The notes beneath the pieces are model-generated. The model saw only the letters and a list, made by a program, of their open reading frames with translations. It ran no database searches and was not told the DNA's origin. DNA of 64,000 bases, from NCBI RefSeq assembly GCF_016817355.1, contig NZ_JADOTT010000006.1, positions 124,001 to 188,000 of the forward strand, in the 5' to 3' direction. Made by a program: the position numbers and the translations under genes. Below are positions 55,911 to 64,000 of the stretch, piece by piece (within the stretch, counting starts at the first letter, position 1; each line of letters opens with the position of its first letter). This DNA is from Maricaulis parjimensis (GTDB taxonomy: Bacteria; Pseudomonadota; Alphaproteobacteria; Caulobacterales; Maricaulaceae).

Positions 55911-56501
55911 CTACCCCACTGATTTCCGCATCCGCGTCAGCGGAACGCCGACCCCGTCCGGGGTGGGCTCAAACCAGTCCTCGACGGGTTCATAGCCGGC
56001 CGCCTTGTAGAGGTGGGCGCCGGAACGGGTGGCGGCGAGTTCGACGGTGGTGAATCCGGCAGCGGCGGCTTCGGCCTCGCAGCGGGTGAGGATGAGGCGG
56101 CCCAGGCCTTTGCGGGTCCAGTCCGGATGCGTGTACATGGCGCGCACGCGGGCCGGTTCCGTGGCGGGGTCCAGCGGACGCGAATTGCGGCCGGCCGTGC
56201 TGTCGCCGCCGAACAGGGTGGCGCGGCGGGACCAGCCGCCACAGGCCACCAACTCATCGCCGGACCAGACGGTGAAATAGGTCCCGTCCCCGATCAGCTC
56301 CCGGTCCACGCCCATAATATGGCGCGAGGCGGCCACTTCGGCATCATCGAGATCGGCGGGCAGGAGTGTGGCAATCGACAGTTCGACCAGCGCTTCGATG
56401 GCGGGCACGTCGAGCGGGGTGGCATGGCGCACGATCATGTCGGGCTGTCTCCGTGAGGGTGTGGCCGGGCGGGCCGGGGCAAGCGTGTCCTGGATGGCCA
56501 T
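55911..56501 (-). CDS. GNAT family N-acetyltransferase
   Basis: This protein of about 196 residues has a GNAT domain from residue about 22. The acetyl-CoA loop is seen in MYTHPDWTRKGLGRLIL, with the fourth strand TTVELAATRSGAHLYKAAGYEP. The first 20 residues (Pro/Ala/Arg-rich) may be untranslated, since an ATG at 56438 gives a tight GNAT. I used the ATG at 56501, which directly follows the ilvA stop (TGATCATG), so the two are probably one operon. The substrate is unknown. Confidence 0.85.
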   Translation of the reverse strand: MAIQDTLAPARPATPSRRQPDMIVRHATPLDVPAIEALVELSIATLLPADLDDAEVAASRHIMGVDRELIGDGTYFTVWSGDELVACGGWSRRATLFGGDSTAGRNSRPLDPATEPARVRAMYTHPDWTRKGLGRLILTRCEAEAAAAGFTTVELAATRSGAHLYKAAGYEPVEDWFEPTPDGVGVPLTRMRKSVG

Positions 56502-56503
56502 GA

Positions 56504-57772
56504 TCAATACCCCGCCGGCTCGACGCGGAAACCGGCCTCACGCAGGGCGGTCTCGATCCGGTCCATATGGGCGCCGTCCTGCGCCTCCAGGGAGATGTCG
56601 ATATAGGTCACCTTGGCCGGCAGGTCCGAGAAGGTCTTGTGATAGGCGACGTCCGTGACATTGCCCTCGGCGCGGGAAATCACTTCGGACACTTTGGAGA
56701 GCTGGCCGGGCACGTCGACGAGTTCGATGCGCAGACGGGCCAGACGGCGCGAACGGGCCAGGTCGCGCAGGAGGAGCGAAGACAGGAGGCGGGTGTCGAC
56801 ATTGCCGCCGGTCAGGACGAGGCCGACCTTCTTGCCCTTGAAGCGTTCCGGATCGGCCAGCACACCGGCCAGGCCGGCCGCGCCAGCGCCTTCGGGCAGG
56901 ACCCGCAGATGGGAGATGAAGAGGTTGAGGGCGCGTTCGATCTGGCGCTCATCGACCAGGAGGACATCGTCCAGCAGATCCATCAACAGGGCGCGGGTCG
57001 CCTGCCCCGGCTCACGCACGGCAATGCCTTCGGCCAGGGTGAAGCCGCCGATCGGGCGATTGGTGCGGTGGTAGAGATTGGCGAAGGAGGGAAAGAGGTC
57101 GGACTGGACACCGACGAGCTCGATCTCCGGCTTGATGCGGCGGGCCGCCAGACCGCATCCGGCCGCCAGGCCACCGCCGCCGATCGGCAGGACGAGCGTG
57201 TCGAGATCGGGATATTGGGCCAGCATTTCCATCGCCAGCGTGCCCTGCCCCGCCATCACGACCGGGTCGTCGAACGGGTGCACGAAGACCGCGCCGGTTT
57301 CCTCGCTGAGCGAGAGGGCGTGCGCCTTGGCCGCGTCAAAATCGGATCCGACAATATCCACTTCTGCACCCAGGGCCCGGGTCTGGTGGACTTTCACCAT
57401 GGGCGTGCCTTCGGGCATGATAATGGTGGCCCTGATCCCCATGGCCGCGGCATGACGGGCGACGCCCTGGGCATGATTGCCGGCCGAGGCGGCCACGACA
57501 CCGCGCTGGCGCTCCGTATCCGTGAGGGCGGACAGGCGCGCAAAGGCACCGCGTTCCTTGAAGGAGCCGGTGGCCTGAAGATTCTCCAGCTTGACCACGA
57601 CCTCGCAGCCCAGCGCTTTTGACAGGGTGGGCGATGGCAGGCAGGGCGAGTTGAGAATGCCACCCATCCCCTGCGCGTGGAGGCTTTCGACAAAGGCGAA
57701 AGCCCCGGCAAGGTCCGGGCTGAGCGGCATTTCGGTTTTCAACGCGGTATGGGGCATGCGGGTCTCCGGCAT
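56504..57772 (-). CDS. ilvA: Threonine ammonia-lyase with ACT domain
   Basis: This PLP enzyme deaminates threonine to 2-oxobutanoate, the entry to isoleucine synthesis. The 422-residue protein has the cofactor Lys K72 in GSFKERGAF, the phosphate loop GGGGLAAGC, and a C-terminal ACT-type regulatory domain from about 335 (LRIELVDVPGQLSKVSEVI). One ACT domain with this length matches the short regulated form rather than the two-ACT IlvA of enterics. It is followed at once by a GNAT gene. A terminator hairpin lies just upstream, belonging to the small gene beyond. The start could be the later Met at 57757. Confidence 0.93.
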   Translation of the reverse strand: MPETRMPHTALKTEMPLSPDLAGAFAFVESLHAQGMGGILNSPCLPSPTLSKALGCEVVVKLENLQATGSFKERGAFARLSALTDTERQRGVVAASAGNHAQGVARHAAAMGIRATIIMPEGTPMVKVHQTRALGAEVDIVGSDFDAAKAHALSLSEETGAVFVHPFDDPVVMAGQGTLAMEMLAQYPDLDTLVLPIGGGGLAAGCGLAARRIKPEIELVGVQSDLFPSFANLYHRTNRPIGGFTLAEGIAVREPGQATRALLMDLLDDVLLVDERQIERALNLFISHLRVLPEGAGAAGLAGVLADPERFKGKKVGLVLTGGNVDTRLLSSLLLRDLARSRRLARLRIELVDVPGQLSKVSEVISRAEGNVTDVAYHKTFSDLPAKVTYIDISLEAQDGAHMDRIETALREAGFRVEPAGY

Positions 57773-57788
57773 GACCGCACACGAAAAA

Positions 57789-57812
57789 GCCCCGCTCCTT
57801 TAGGAGCGAGGC
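57789..57812. terminator. Bidirectional terminator after small membrane-protein gene
   Basis: A stem of ten pairs with one mismatch, CCGCTCC-TTTA-GGAGCG at the core, is followed on the minus strand by TTTTT and on the plus strand by GGTTTT. It ends transcription of the 49-residue gene before ilvA. Confidence 0.7.
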
Positions 57813-57842
57813 CGGTTTTCCGTGCGGTCATCCTGTTGGATG

Positions 57843-57992
57843 TCAAACGGGGGTCGGCAGCGCTCCCAGCAGGGCGGCTCCAATAATAATCGAAATGGTA
57901 ATGAGACCGGCGGTCATGAGACGGCGCGCGCGTTCCGCACGTTCCTCATCAATCCGCTTTGCAATCGCAATGGCTTTGGCGCGCTGGCGCAT
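57843..57992 (-). CDS. 49-residue single-helix membrane protein
   Basis: This tiny protein has AGGAGA eight bases before its ATG, a basic amphipathic start (MRQRAKAIAIAKRIDEERAE) and one C-terminal membrane helix (TAGLITISIIIGAALLGAL), ending PTPV. A terminator lies just past its stop, and it stands alone between divergent neighbours, so it is a self-standing gene. It is well below usual gene-finding cut-offs. I do not recognise it. The basic-then-hydrophobic layout recalls small membrane regulators or prepeptide-like anchors, but no function can be given. Confidence 0.6.
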   Translation of the reverse strand: MRQRAKAIAIAKRIDEERAERARRLMTAGLITISIIIGAALLGALPTPV

Positions 57993-58114
57993 GCCGGTTC
58001 TCCTGTGTTCGACAACCAAGATGGCGATGCTTTTTCCAAGAGTCCAGTGCCCAAGCGCAATTCGTGCGCAGTATCATGAAGAATTACCGAGCCGGCGCAC
58101 GATCCTGCCGCGGA

Positions 58115-58684
58115 TCATCCCGCCGCGTCATAGGCGGCCTTGAGCCAGGCGATCAATTCCTCATCCACCTCATCGACCGAGGTCAGCTTCACCCGGTGCG
58201 AGACCATGGCATTGAAGGAGCCGGAGGCTTCCAGCCGCCCCTGCGGCGCCTGGCCCTTGAGATTGATACCGACATCGACCCGGGTTTTCGTGGAGGGCTG
58301 GATGAGGCCGAACTGTTTGGCCCGGCGCAGGGAGACATAGGCCTTCTTGGGCGCGAGCTCGACATCATGGCCGAAACCGCTGACCGCGCTGGCCAGGGCG
58401 TCATGGATCGGTTTTAGCCCGGCCTTGGCACCGGCATATTGGGCCGCCACGAGGTCCTCACCCGCGGCCGGCGCCGAAACAACGCCGCCACGGGCCTCAT
58501 GGGCGACGAGATTGGCGAAGCCGTGCGTCATGCCGTGTTCGGTCTTGAGCAGTTTGATCATCTCGCCATGCTTTTCCAGGCCGCTGGCCTTGATGATGGC
58601 GATCCAGTCGGCCAGCGATTTGCCGGTCTTTTCCGGCATGTTGGCGACCATGCTGTCGCGCATCTCTTCCGGTGATTTGGCCAT
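58115..58684 (-). CDS. DUF4287 / DUF5655 family protein
   Basis: This 189-residue protein has an N-terminal DUF4287 part (EEMRDSMVANMPEKTGKSLADWIAIIKASGLEKHGEMIKLLKTEHGMTHGFANLVAHEA), then a DUF5655-like C-terminal domain (YVSLRRAKQFGLIQPSTKTRVDVGINLKG). Both are of unknown function. The second resembles a small DNA- or protein-binding domain used as a tail in other proteins. It is divergent from pyruvate carboxylase over 188 bp. No operon partner is seen. Confidence 0.85.
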   Translation of the reverse strand: MAKSPEEMRDSMVANMPEKTGKSLADWIAIIKASGLEKHGEMIKLLKTEHGMTHGFANLVAHEARGGVVSAPAAGEDLVAAQYAGAKAGLKPIHDALASAVSGFGHDVELAPKKAYVSLRRAKQFGLIQPSTKTRVDVGINLKGQAPQGRLEASGSFNAMVSHRVKLTSVDEVDEELIAWLKAAYDAAG

Positions 58685-58819
58685 GGAACCCCCTCCTGTC
58701 CCGGTCTGTATCCCGTTCCAGTAAAGCGCATCCGGTCTTCACCCGGAACCGGATTTTGCGCGCCCCGCGACTTCGCACCTGCATCATTTCCCTTTCCAAA
58801 CAGCATCAAAGCGCGTTTC

Positions 58820-58835
58820 ATGGTATCGGTACCAT
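58820..58835. promoter_or_regulatory. LacI-type operator-like palindrome before pyruvate carboxylase
   Basis: ATGGTATCGGTACCAT is a 16-bp palindrome with one mismatched pair and a central CG, the usual form of LacI/GalR-family operators. It lies 38 bases before the TTG start of pyc. No LacI-family gene is in the window. Repression by a sugar-responsive regulator is an inference. Confidence 0.5.
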
Positions 58836-58872
58836 TTCAATCCTGACTGACGCTGCCGAGAAGAGGTTCGCC

Positions 58873-61800
58873 TTGCCCGAACGCCAGACCCCCGAAAAAC
58901 TCCTGGTCGCCAACCGGTCCGAGATCGCCATCCGCATCATGCGGGCGGCCACGGAATTGGGGCTGAAAACCGTCGCCATCTATGCCGAAGAGGACAAGCT
59001 GGCCCTGCACCGGTTCAAGGCGGATGAGAGTTATCGCGTCGGTGCCGGGCTGGGCCCGGTCAAGGCCTATCTGGATATCGACGGCATCATCGCGATTGCC
59101 AAGAAGTGCGGCGCGACCCTGGTCCATCCCGGCTATGGCTTCCTGTCGGAAAACCCGGATTTTGCCGAAGCTTGCGCCGCCGCGGGCCTGACTTTTGTCG
59201 GCCCCTCCCCCGATGTCATGAAATCCCTCGGCAACAAGGTCGCAGCGCGGAACATGGCCGTGCAGGCCGATGTGCCCGTCGTACCCGCCACCGGCCCGCT
59301 GTCGGACGATCCGGCGGACTGGGCGAAGCTGGCCGGCGAAGTGGGCTATCCGCTGATGCTGAAGGCGAGCTGGGGTGGTGGCGGCCGCGGCATGCGCGTC
59401 GTGGAAAACGAGGCCGAGCTGAAGAACCAGGTCGAGGCTGGCCGGCGCGAGGCGGAAAGCGCCTTCGGCAATGGCGAGGTCTATCTGGAAAAACTGATCC
59501 GCAAGGCGCGGCATATCGAGGTCCAGATCCTCGGCGACAGCCATGGCAATCTCGTCCATCTCTGGGAGCGTGACTGCACGGTGCAGCGGCGCAACCAGAA
59601 AGTCGTCGAGCGCGCCCCGGCGCCAGACATGGATGCCGACACGCGAGCGGCGATCTGCGAGGCCGCCCTGCGGCTGACGCGGCATGCGGGCTATTGCGGC
59701 GCCGGGACGGTGGAATTCCTGCTCGATGCGGAGACGCGGAAATTCTACTTCATCGAGGTCAATCCGCGCGTCCAGGTGGAGCATACGGTCACCGAGGAAG
59801 TGACCGGGATCGACATCGTCCGCGCCCAGATCCAGATCGCGCGCGGCGGTCATATCGGCGTGACGGAGGAGACCGGTGTTCCGGTGCAGGAGGAGATCCG
59901 GCTGCACGGGCATGCCCTGCAATGCCGTGTCACCACAGAAGACCCGCAGAACAGTTTCACGCCGGATTATGGCCGCATCACCGCCTATCGCGGCGCGACC
60001 GGGTTCGGCATACGGCTGGATGGCGGCACGGCCTATTCCGGCGCGGTGATCACCCGCTATTTCGACAGTTTGCTGGAAAAGGTGACGGCCTGGGCGGCAA
60101 CGCCGGAAGAGGCCGTGCGCCGGATGGACCGGGCGCTGCGGGAATTCCGCATCCGCGGCGTCTCCACCAATATCGCCTTCCTGGAAAACGTCATCAATCA
60201 CCCCGATTTCGTGTCGGGTCAGATCACGACACGCTTCATCGACACCACGCCGGCCCTGTTCGACTTCCCCAAACGGCGGGACCGGGCGACGCGGCTTTTG
60301 ACCTATATCGCCGACGTCTCGGTGAACGGGAATCCGGAGGTGAAGGGCCGGCCAAAACCGCCCACCCATGCCCGCACACCCGTGCCGCCGAAAGTGGATG
60401 GCGCGGCCCTGCATGACGGCACGAAACAAATCCTCGACCAGCACGGACCGGAAGGTCTGCGCGACTGGATGCTGGACCAGACGAAAGTCCTGATCACCGA
60501 CACGACGATGCGCGATGCGCACCAATCCCTGCTGGCCACGCGCATGCGCTCTTTCGACATGGTGGCGGTGGCGGATGCCTATGCCGAACATCTGCACGAT
60601 CTCTTCTCGATCGAGTGCTGGGGCGGGGCGACGTTTGATGTGGCGCTGCGCTTCCTCAAGGAGGACAGCTGGGACCGGCTGGCGGATCTGCGTGAGCGCG
60701 TGCCCAATGTGATGCTGCAAATGCTGCTGCGGGCCTCCAATGCGGTGGGCTACACGAATTATCCCGACAATGCGGTGGATCATTTCGTCCATCAGGCGGC
60801 CGAGACCGGGATTGATGTCTTCCGCGTCTTCGACAGTCTGAACTGGGCGGAGAACATGAAAGTCGCCATGGAGAGCGTCCTGAAGACGGACCGGCTCTGC
60901 GAGGCGGCGATCTGCTATACGGGCGATCTGGGCAATCCGGACCGGCCGAAATACCAGCTGGATTATTATCTCGATCTGGCGCGCGAACTGAAGGGCGCCG
61001 GGGCGCACATACTGGGCATCAAGGACATGGCGGGCCTGGCGCGTCCGGCGCAGATCCGCACCCTGGTGAAGGCCCTGAAGGACGAGACCGGCCTGCCGAT
61101 CCATTATCACACGCATGACACGTCGGGCATTGCCGCGGCGACCGTGCTGGCCGCCTGCGAGGCGGGTGCGGATGCGGTGGATGCGGCGATGGACAGTTTC
61201 TCCGGCCTGACCTCCCAGGCCAATCTGGGCTCCATCGTCACAGCGCTGGGCGATACCACGCGCGATAGCGGGCTCTCCCCGGCCACGATCCGCCGCTTTT
61301 CCGATTATTGGGAAGATGTGCGCACCCAGTATGCGGCCTTTGAGTCCGATCTGCGCTCCGGCGCGTCGGAGGTCTATCTGCACGAAATGCCGGGCGGGCA
61401 GTTCACCAATCTCAAGGAACAGGCGCGCGCGGTGGGGCTGGCGGAACGCTGGCATGAGGTCGCCAAAATGTATGCCGACGTCAACCAGATGCTCGGCGAT
61501 ATCGTGAAGGTGACGCCCTCTTCCAAGGTCGTCGGCGACATGGCGCTCTACATGGTCTCATCCGGGCTGACAGTGGACGACGTGCTCGATCCGGACACCG
61601 ACATCACCTTCCCGGACAGTGTGATCGGCCTGTTGCGCGGCGATCTGGGTCAACCGCCCGGCGGCTGGCCGAAGGATCTTCAGGCCAAGGCGCTGAAGGG
61701 CGAAAAGCCGACGACGGACCGGCCGGGCAAGCATCTCGCCCCGACCGATTTCGATTCCGTGCGGGCCAGCATCCAGGGGCATGGCGGGCGCGCGGTGAAC

Positions 61801-62328
61801 GAGAATGATGTCGCCTCGGCGGTGATGTATCCCAAGGTCTTTGCCGATTACGAGACCCACCGCGCGCAATATGGCCGCGTCGACAAACTGCCCACCCCGG
61901 TCTTCTTCTACGGGATGGAGCCGGGCGGCGAGATCTCGGTGGATATCGACAAGGGCAAGACGCTCAATATCCGCCTGATGACGATCGGCGAGGCCGATGA
62001 ACAGGGCTGCCGCGAAGTCTTCTTCGAGCTCAATGGCCAGCCGCGCGTGATCCGGGTGGATGACCGCTCGGTCGCCTCGACGGTGGAAGCCAATGAAAAG
62101 GCCGACATGTCCAATCCGGCGCATATCCCCGCCCCCATGCCCGGCCTGATCGCCACGCTGGTGGCCAGTGAGGGTCAGAGCGTGAAGGCGGGCGATGTGC
62201 TGATGACGCTGGAAGCGATGAAGATGGAAACCTCGATCACCGCGCAACAGGCGGGTGTCGTGAAACGCCTGGCGGTGAAGGCTGGCACGCAGGTGGATGC
62301 GAAGGATTTGCTGGCGGTGGTGGAGTAG
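58873..62328 (+). CDS. pyc: Pyruvate carboxylase
   Basis: This enzyme makes oxaloacetate from pyruvate and bicarbonate using ATP and biotin, replenishing the citric acid cycle. The 1151-residue chain has all domains in order. The biotin carboxylase part (about 1-450) has KLLVANRSEIAIRI and the ATP-grasp loop GGGRGMR. The carboxyltransferase (about 535-830) has DTTMRDAHQSL and the metal-binding HYHTHD. The C-terminal biotinyl domain has the acceptor Lys K1117 in EAMKMETS. I chose the TTG at 58873 with AGAGG upstream, giving the usual length, and the extra in-frame codons before it look non-coding. An operator-like palindrome is upstream. Confidence 0.97.
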   Translation: MPERQTPEKLLVANRSEIAIRIMRAATELGLKTVAIYAEEDKLALHRFKADESYRVGAGLGPVKAYLDIDGIIAIAKKCGATLVHPGYGFLSENPDFAEACAAAGLTFVGPSPDVMKSLGNKVAARNMAVQADVPVVPATGPLSDDPADWAKLAGEVGYPLMLKASWGGGGRGMRVVENEAELKNQVEAGRREAESAFGNGEVYLEKLIRKARHIEVQILGDSHGNLVHLWERDCTVQRRNQKVVERAPAPDMDADTRAAICEAALRLTRHAGYCGAGTVEFLLDAETRKFYFIEVNPRVQVEHTVTEEVTGIDIVRAQIQIARGGHIGVTEETGVPVQEEIRLHGHALQCRVTTEDPQNSFTPDYGRITAYRGATGFGIRLDGGTAYSGAVITRYFDSLLEKVTAWAATPEEAVRRMDRALREFRIRGVSTNIAFLENVINHPDFVSGQITTRFIDTTPALFDFPKRRDRATRLLTYIADVSVNGNPEVKGRPKPPTHARTPVPPKVDGAALHDGTKQILDQHGPEGLRDWMLDQTKVLITDTTMRDAHQSLLATRMRSFDMVAVADAYAEHLHDLFSIECWGGATFDVALRFLKEDSWDRLADLRERVPNVMLQMLLRASNAVGYTNYPDNAVDHFVHQAAETGIDVFRVFDSLNWAENMKVAMESVLKTDRLCEAAICYTGDLGNPDRPKYQLDYYLDLARELKGAGAHILGIKDMAGLARPAQIRTLVKALKDETGLPIHYHTHDTSGIAAATVLAACEAGADAVDAAMDSFSGLTSQANLGSIVTALGDTTRDSGLSPATIRRFSDYWEDVRTQYAAFESDLRSGASEVYLHEMPGGQFTNLKEQARAVGLAERWHEVAKMYADVNQMLGDIVKVTPSSKVVGDMALYMVSSGLTVDDVLDPDTDITFPDSVIGLLRGDLGQPPGGWPKDLQAKALKGEKPTTDRPGKHLAPTDFDSVRASIQGHGGRAVNENDVASAVMYPKVFADYETHRAQYGRVDKLPTPVFFYGMEPGGEISVDIDKGKTLNIRLMTIGEADEQGCREVFFELNGQPRVIRVDDRSVASTVEANEKADMSNPAHIPAPMPGLIATLVASEGQSVKAGDVLMTLEAMKMETSITAQQAGVVKRLAVKAGTQVDAKDLLAVVE

Positions 62329-62330
62329 TT

Positions 62331-62470
62331 TCCTCCCCATGTCATGGGGAGGTGTCCCGCAGGGACGGAGGGGCCGCTGGAGCGAAGCGGAAGCGGAAAT
62401 CGCCGCTGCGCGCCGCCCCTTCGACCCGATGCTGCGCATCGGCCCACTTCCCCATGACATGGGGAAGGAA
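62331..62470. repeat. Palindromic intergenic repeat element, subtype B copy 2
   Basis: The left arm starts TCCTCCCCATGTCATGGGGAGG, then TGTCCCGCAGGGAC (hairpin). The right arm on the minus strand starts CTTCCCCATGTCATGGGGAAG, then TGGGCCGATGCGCAGCATCG, nearly identical to the arm at 14.6 kb. It fills the gap between the convergent pyc and DUF3137 genes and could serve as a 3' hairpin for both. Confidence 0.75.
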
Positions 62471-62481
62471 ACCCGTCGGCG

Positions 62482-63465
62482 CTACTCGGTGCCAGGCGCC
62501 GCATGATCCCCGAACTGGGCCGGTTCGACCAGCGTGTCGATGATGGCGAGGAGTTCTTCCAGTTCGCGGACCAGGGTGTGGACGCGGCCCTTGTCGGCCA
62601 AGGGTTTGGACATCGAACCGGCCTCGAACCGGTTATAGGTCTCCGCCGCGATCAGCAGCTCGCCCTGGCCGGAGGCTTCGTCAAACATGGCGCGGATCTT
62701 GGACCCGCCCATCGCCTCTTCCAGCGCCAGGAGACGCTCCATGAAGGAGGGGGTGACCATGTAGCGGGCCAGTACCTGGTCATTGCCATGGACCTCGAAA
62801 ATCTTCTCGAATTTCGGATCGACGAGACCGATCCGCTCCAGCCCCTTGCCGCCATATCCCTTGCCCAGCGCGCTGAGCCCGTTGAACCAGCCGGCATCGC
62901 GCGAAATGACCGTGATACCCTCCACCTTGCGCGGAAAGGTGATGCGGATCAGCGCGCCGCGGAAGACGGTGACGTAATAGGTGCGGTTCTTTGACCGGCG
63001 CTTCTGCTCCAGATGCGCCTCATAAAGCTCGAAGGAACAGCCCTCGCGTTCACCCTCGAAATGATCCTCGAAGCTGCGCCGGTTATAGGAGGGCAGGAGC
63101 GAGTATTCGCGGAAGGTCTCGAAACGGGCCGGCAGGAGCGGCTTTTCCGCATAGGTCAGGCCCAGCGCCTGGGCGATCGCCCCATTGAGGCGCAGCTTGA
63201 CCTGTTTGCGCAGCTTGTTGACCCGGCGATTGCCGATCACCGCGCCCAGGAAAATCGCCCCCATCCCGCCGAAAAAGGCGACTTGCGGCAGCGGCCAGAC
63301 GATCAGGAAGAGCACGATACAGACCGTGCCCAGCGCGATACCGGCCAGGATCCAGTAGCGGCGTTCCGTCACCGCCGCGACGCGCTCACCCTCCAGCTCG
63401 GACAACCAGGGGCCAAGCGTGCTCTCCCAGAGCTTGTCCCAGTCGTAGTTTTTGGGCTGGGTCAA
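62482..63465 (-). CDS. DUF3137 family membrane protein
   Basis: This 327-residue protein matches DUF3137. It has two membrane helices near residues 39-75 (YWILAGIALGTVCIVLFLIVWP; VAFFGGMGAIFLGAV). The rest is cytosolic (RRSFEDHFEGEREGCSFELYEAHLEQK, VFRGALIRITFPRKVEGITVISRDAG). The function is unknown. It starts with a TTG three bases after the valS stop, so it is likely co-transcribed with valS. It converges with pyc across a palindromic repeat. Confidence 0.85.
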   Translation of the reverse strand: MTQPKNYDWDKLWESTLGPWLSELEGERVAAVTERRYWILAGIALGTVCIVLFLIVWPLPQVAFFGGMGAIFLGAVIGNRRVNKLRKQVKLRLNGAIAQALGLTYAEKPLLPARFETFREYSLLPSYNRRSFEDHFEGEREGCSFELYEAHLEQKRRSKNRTYYVTVFRGALIRITFPRKVEGITVISRDAGWFNGLSALGKGYGGKGLERIGLVDPKFEKIFEVHGNDQVLARYMVTPSFMERLLALEEAMGGSKIRAMFDEASGQGELLIAAETYNRFEAGSMSKPLADKGRVHTLVRELEELLAIIDTLVEPAQFGDHAAPGTE

Positions 63466-63468
63466 AGG

Positions 63469-64000
63469 CTACATCCCCTGCAGACGCTCCAGGGCTTCGC
63501 CCATCTTGGTTTTCTGACTGGCGTAGTCTTCGAGTTTTTCGCGCTGTTCAGCGACGACTTCAGCCGGGGCGTTGGCGACGAATTTCTCGTTTCCGAGCTT
63601 TTTCTCGAGCCGCATGATCTCGCCATCCAGCTTCTTAAGTTTGGTCTGCAAGCTAGATTTCACAGATTCAAACAGCTCCTTTGATGGCAACTGAATGAAA
63701 ATCGTGCATCTGCTCGCCGGGAACTCCGCCGATCCGCCTTCAGCCATTTCGGAAAGCTCTTGTGCGGGATGAAGCACGGACATGTGGGTTCCCGTGAGTC
63801 GGCAAATGATCGCACGGTAGTTCTGGGCCCAAGAACTGGTCACGTCGTCATGGCCCAAAACGTTGACCATGTAGCGATCCTTCGGCTCAAGCCCCAGCTC
63901 CGAGCGCAGGCGGCGGATATCGGTGATCAGATCGATCAGCCAGCCGATCTCGGCCGTGGCCTCAGCATTGTCGAGACCCTCGAGGACAGGCCAGCTGGCG
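63469..64000 (-). CDS. valS: Valine--tRNA ligase, C-terminal part
   Basis: The right edge cuts this gene, and only the last 176 residues are present. They contain the anticodon-binding end (AEIGWLIDLITDIRRLRSELGL) and the C-terminal coiled-coil arm (KLDGEIMRLEKKLGNEKFVANAPAEVV), a hallmark of ValRS that touches the tRNA corner. The stretch between them (about 63660-63860) has lower GC than the rest and few strong matches to memory. It stops three bases before the DUF3137 start. Confidence 0.93.
   Translation of the reverse strand, partial: ASWPVLEGLDNAEATAEIGWLIDLITDIRRLRSELGLEPKDRYMVNVLGHDDVTSSWAQNYRAIICRLTGTHMSVLHPAQELSEMAEGGSAEFPASRCTIFIQLPSKELFESVKSSLQTKLKKLDGEIMRLEKKLGNEKFVANAPAEVVAEQREKLEDYASQKTKMGEALERLQGM

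Noticed and set aside
58837-61455. Open frame of about 870 codons opposite pyc
   Set aside because: It mirrors the pyruvate carboxylase frame, with no own motifs or ribosome site.

Overview
The window is chromosomal DNA from a GC-rich Gram-negative bacterium, most likely an alphaproteobacterium of the Caulobacterales/Maricaulales/Hyphomonadaceae type. The clues are the complete cbb3 oxidase operon ccoNOQP-ccoGHIS, the ppx-rlmE pair, HspQ, an alphaproteobacterial-style sigma-32 promoter, dense gene packing with many ATGA/GTGA start-stop overlaps, and a consistently GC-rich third codon position. No rRNA, tRNA, phage, IS transposase or CRISPR array was seen. The genus is an inference.

Layout, left to right. 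0-0.6 kb: end of one receiver-domain response regulator and a second, complete single-domain receiver. 0.7-7.3 kb: a peroxide and redox block with katG divergent from glutathione peroxidase, an AhpD-like carboxymuconolactone decarboxylase divergent from a LysR regulator, a flavin-binding PNPOx-like protein, a DUF1348 protein and a GNAT acetyltransferase. 7.3-7.8 kb: a gene-free stretch holding two palindromic repeat elements. 7.8-17.2 kb: guaA and guaB, the two steps from IMP to GMP, separated by a YceI lipoprotein, two overlapping sulfotransferases, a sterol-desaturase-like membrane enzyme, an RsmB-type rRNA methyltransferase, DUF3088 and MAPEG proteins. 17.2-20.3 kb: a large, lower-GC TPR protein whose C-terminal half is eight near-identical 50-residue repeats. 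20.3-26.8 kb: DUF4336, a secreted serine hydrolase divergent from a membrane winged-helix/TPR regulator, an ExbD-like protein, rlmE-ppx and hspQ.

26.8-34.6 kb: acyl-CoA synthetase, a fumarylacetoacetase-like hydrolase, a sulfotransferase-like protein coupled to beta-carbonic anhydrase, a small secreted TPR-like protein divergent from a LysR regulator, a 2OG-Fe(II) oxygenase and a periplasmic isoaspartyl peptidase. 34.6-41.6 kb: pbpC with the bacterial alpha-2-macroglobulin lipoprotein gene, an envelope-defence pair. 41.6-51.1 kb: the full cbb3 respiratory operon, with its assembly genes and a TauE/SafE-like membrane protein just beyond a divergent DUF2189 gene. 51.3-64 kb: DUF2855, a secreted metallo-beta-lactamase-fold protein without the metal motif, a transaldolase-like enzyme, a low-GC orphan membrane protein, a GNAT and ilvA pair, a 49-residue membrane protein, DUF4287, pyruvate carboxylase with an operator-like palindrome upstream, a DUF3137 protein and the 3' part of valS.

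Themes worth attention are the intergenic palindromic repeats (four copies in two subtypes), convergent gene pairs that share one CTAG or CTAA stop-codon tetranucleotide, the tandem-repeat TPR gene, the metal-less MBL protein and two very small membrane proteins. I did not find a clearly new multi-gene system. The most unusual single locus is the TPR repeat gene.
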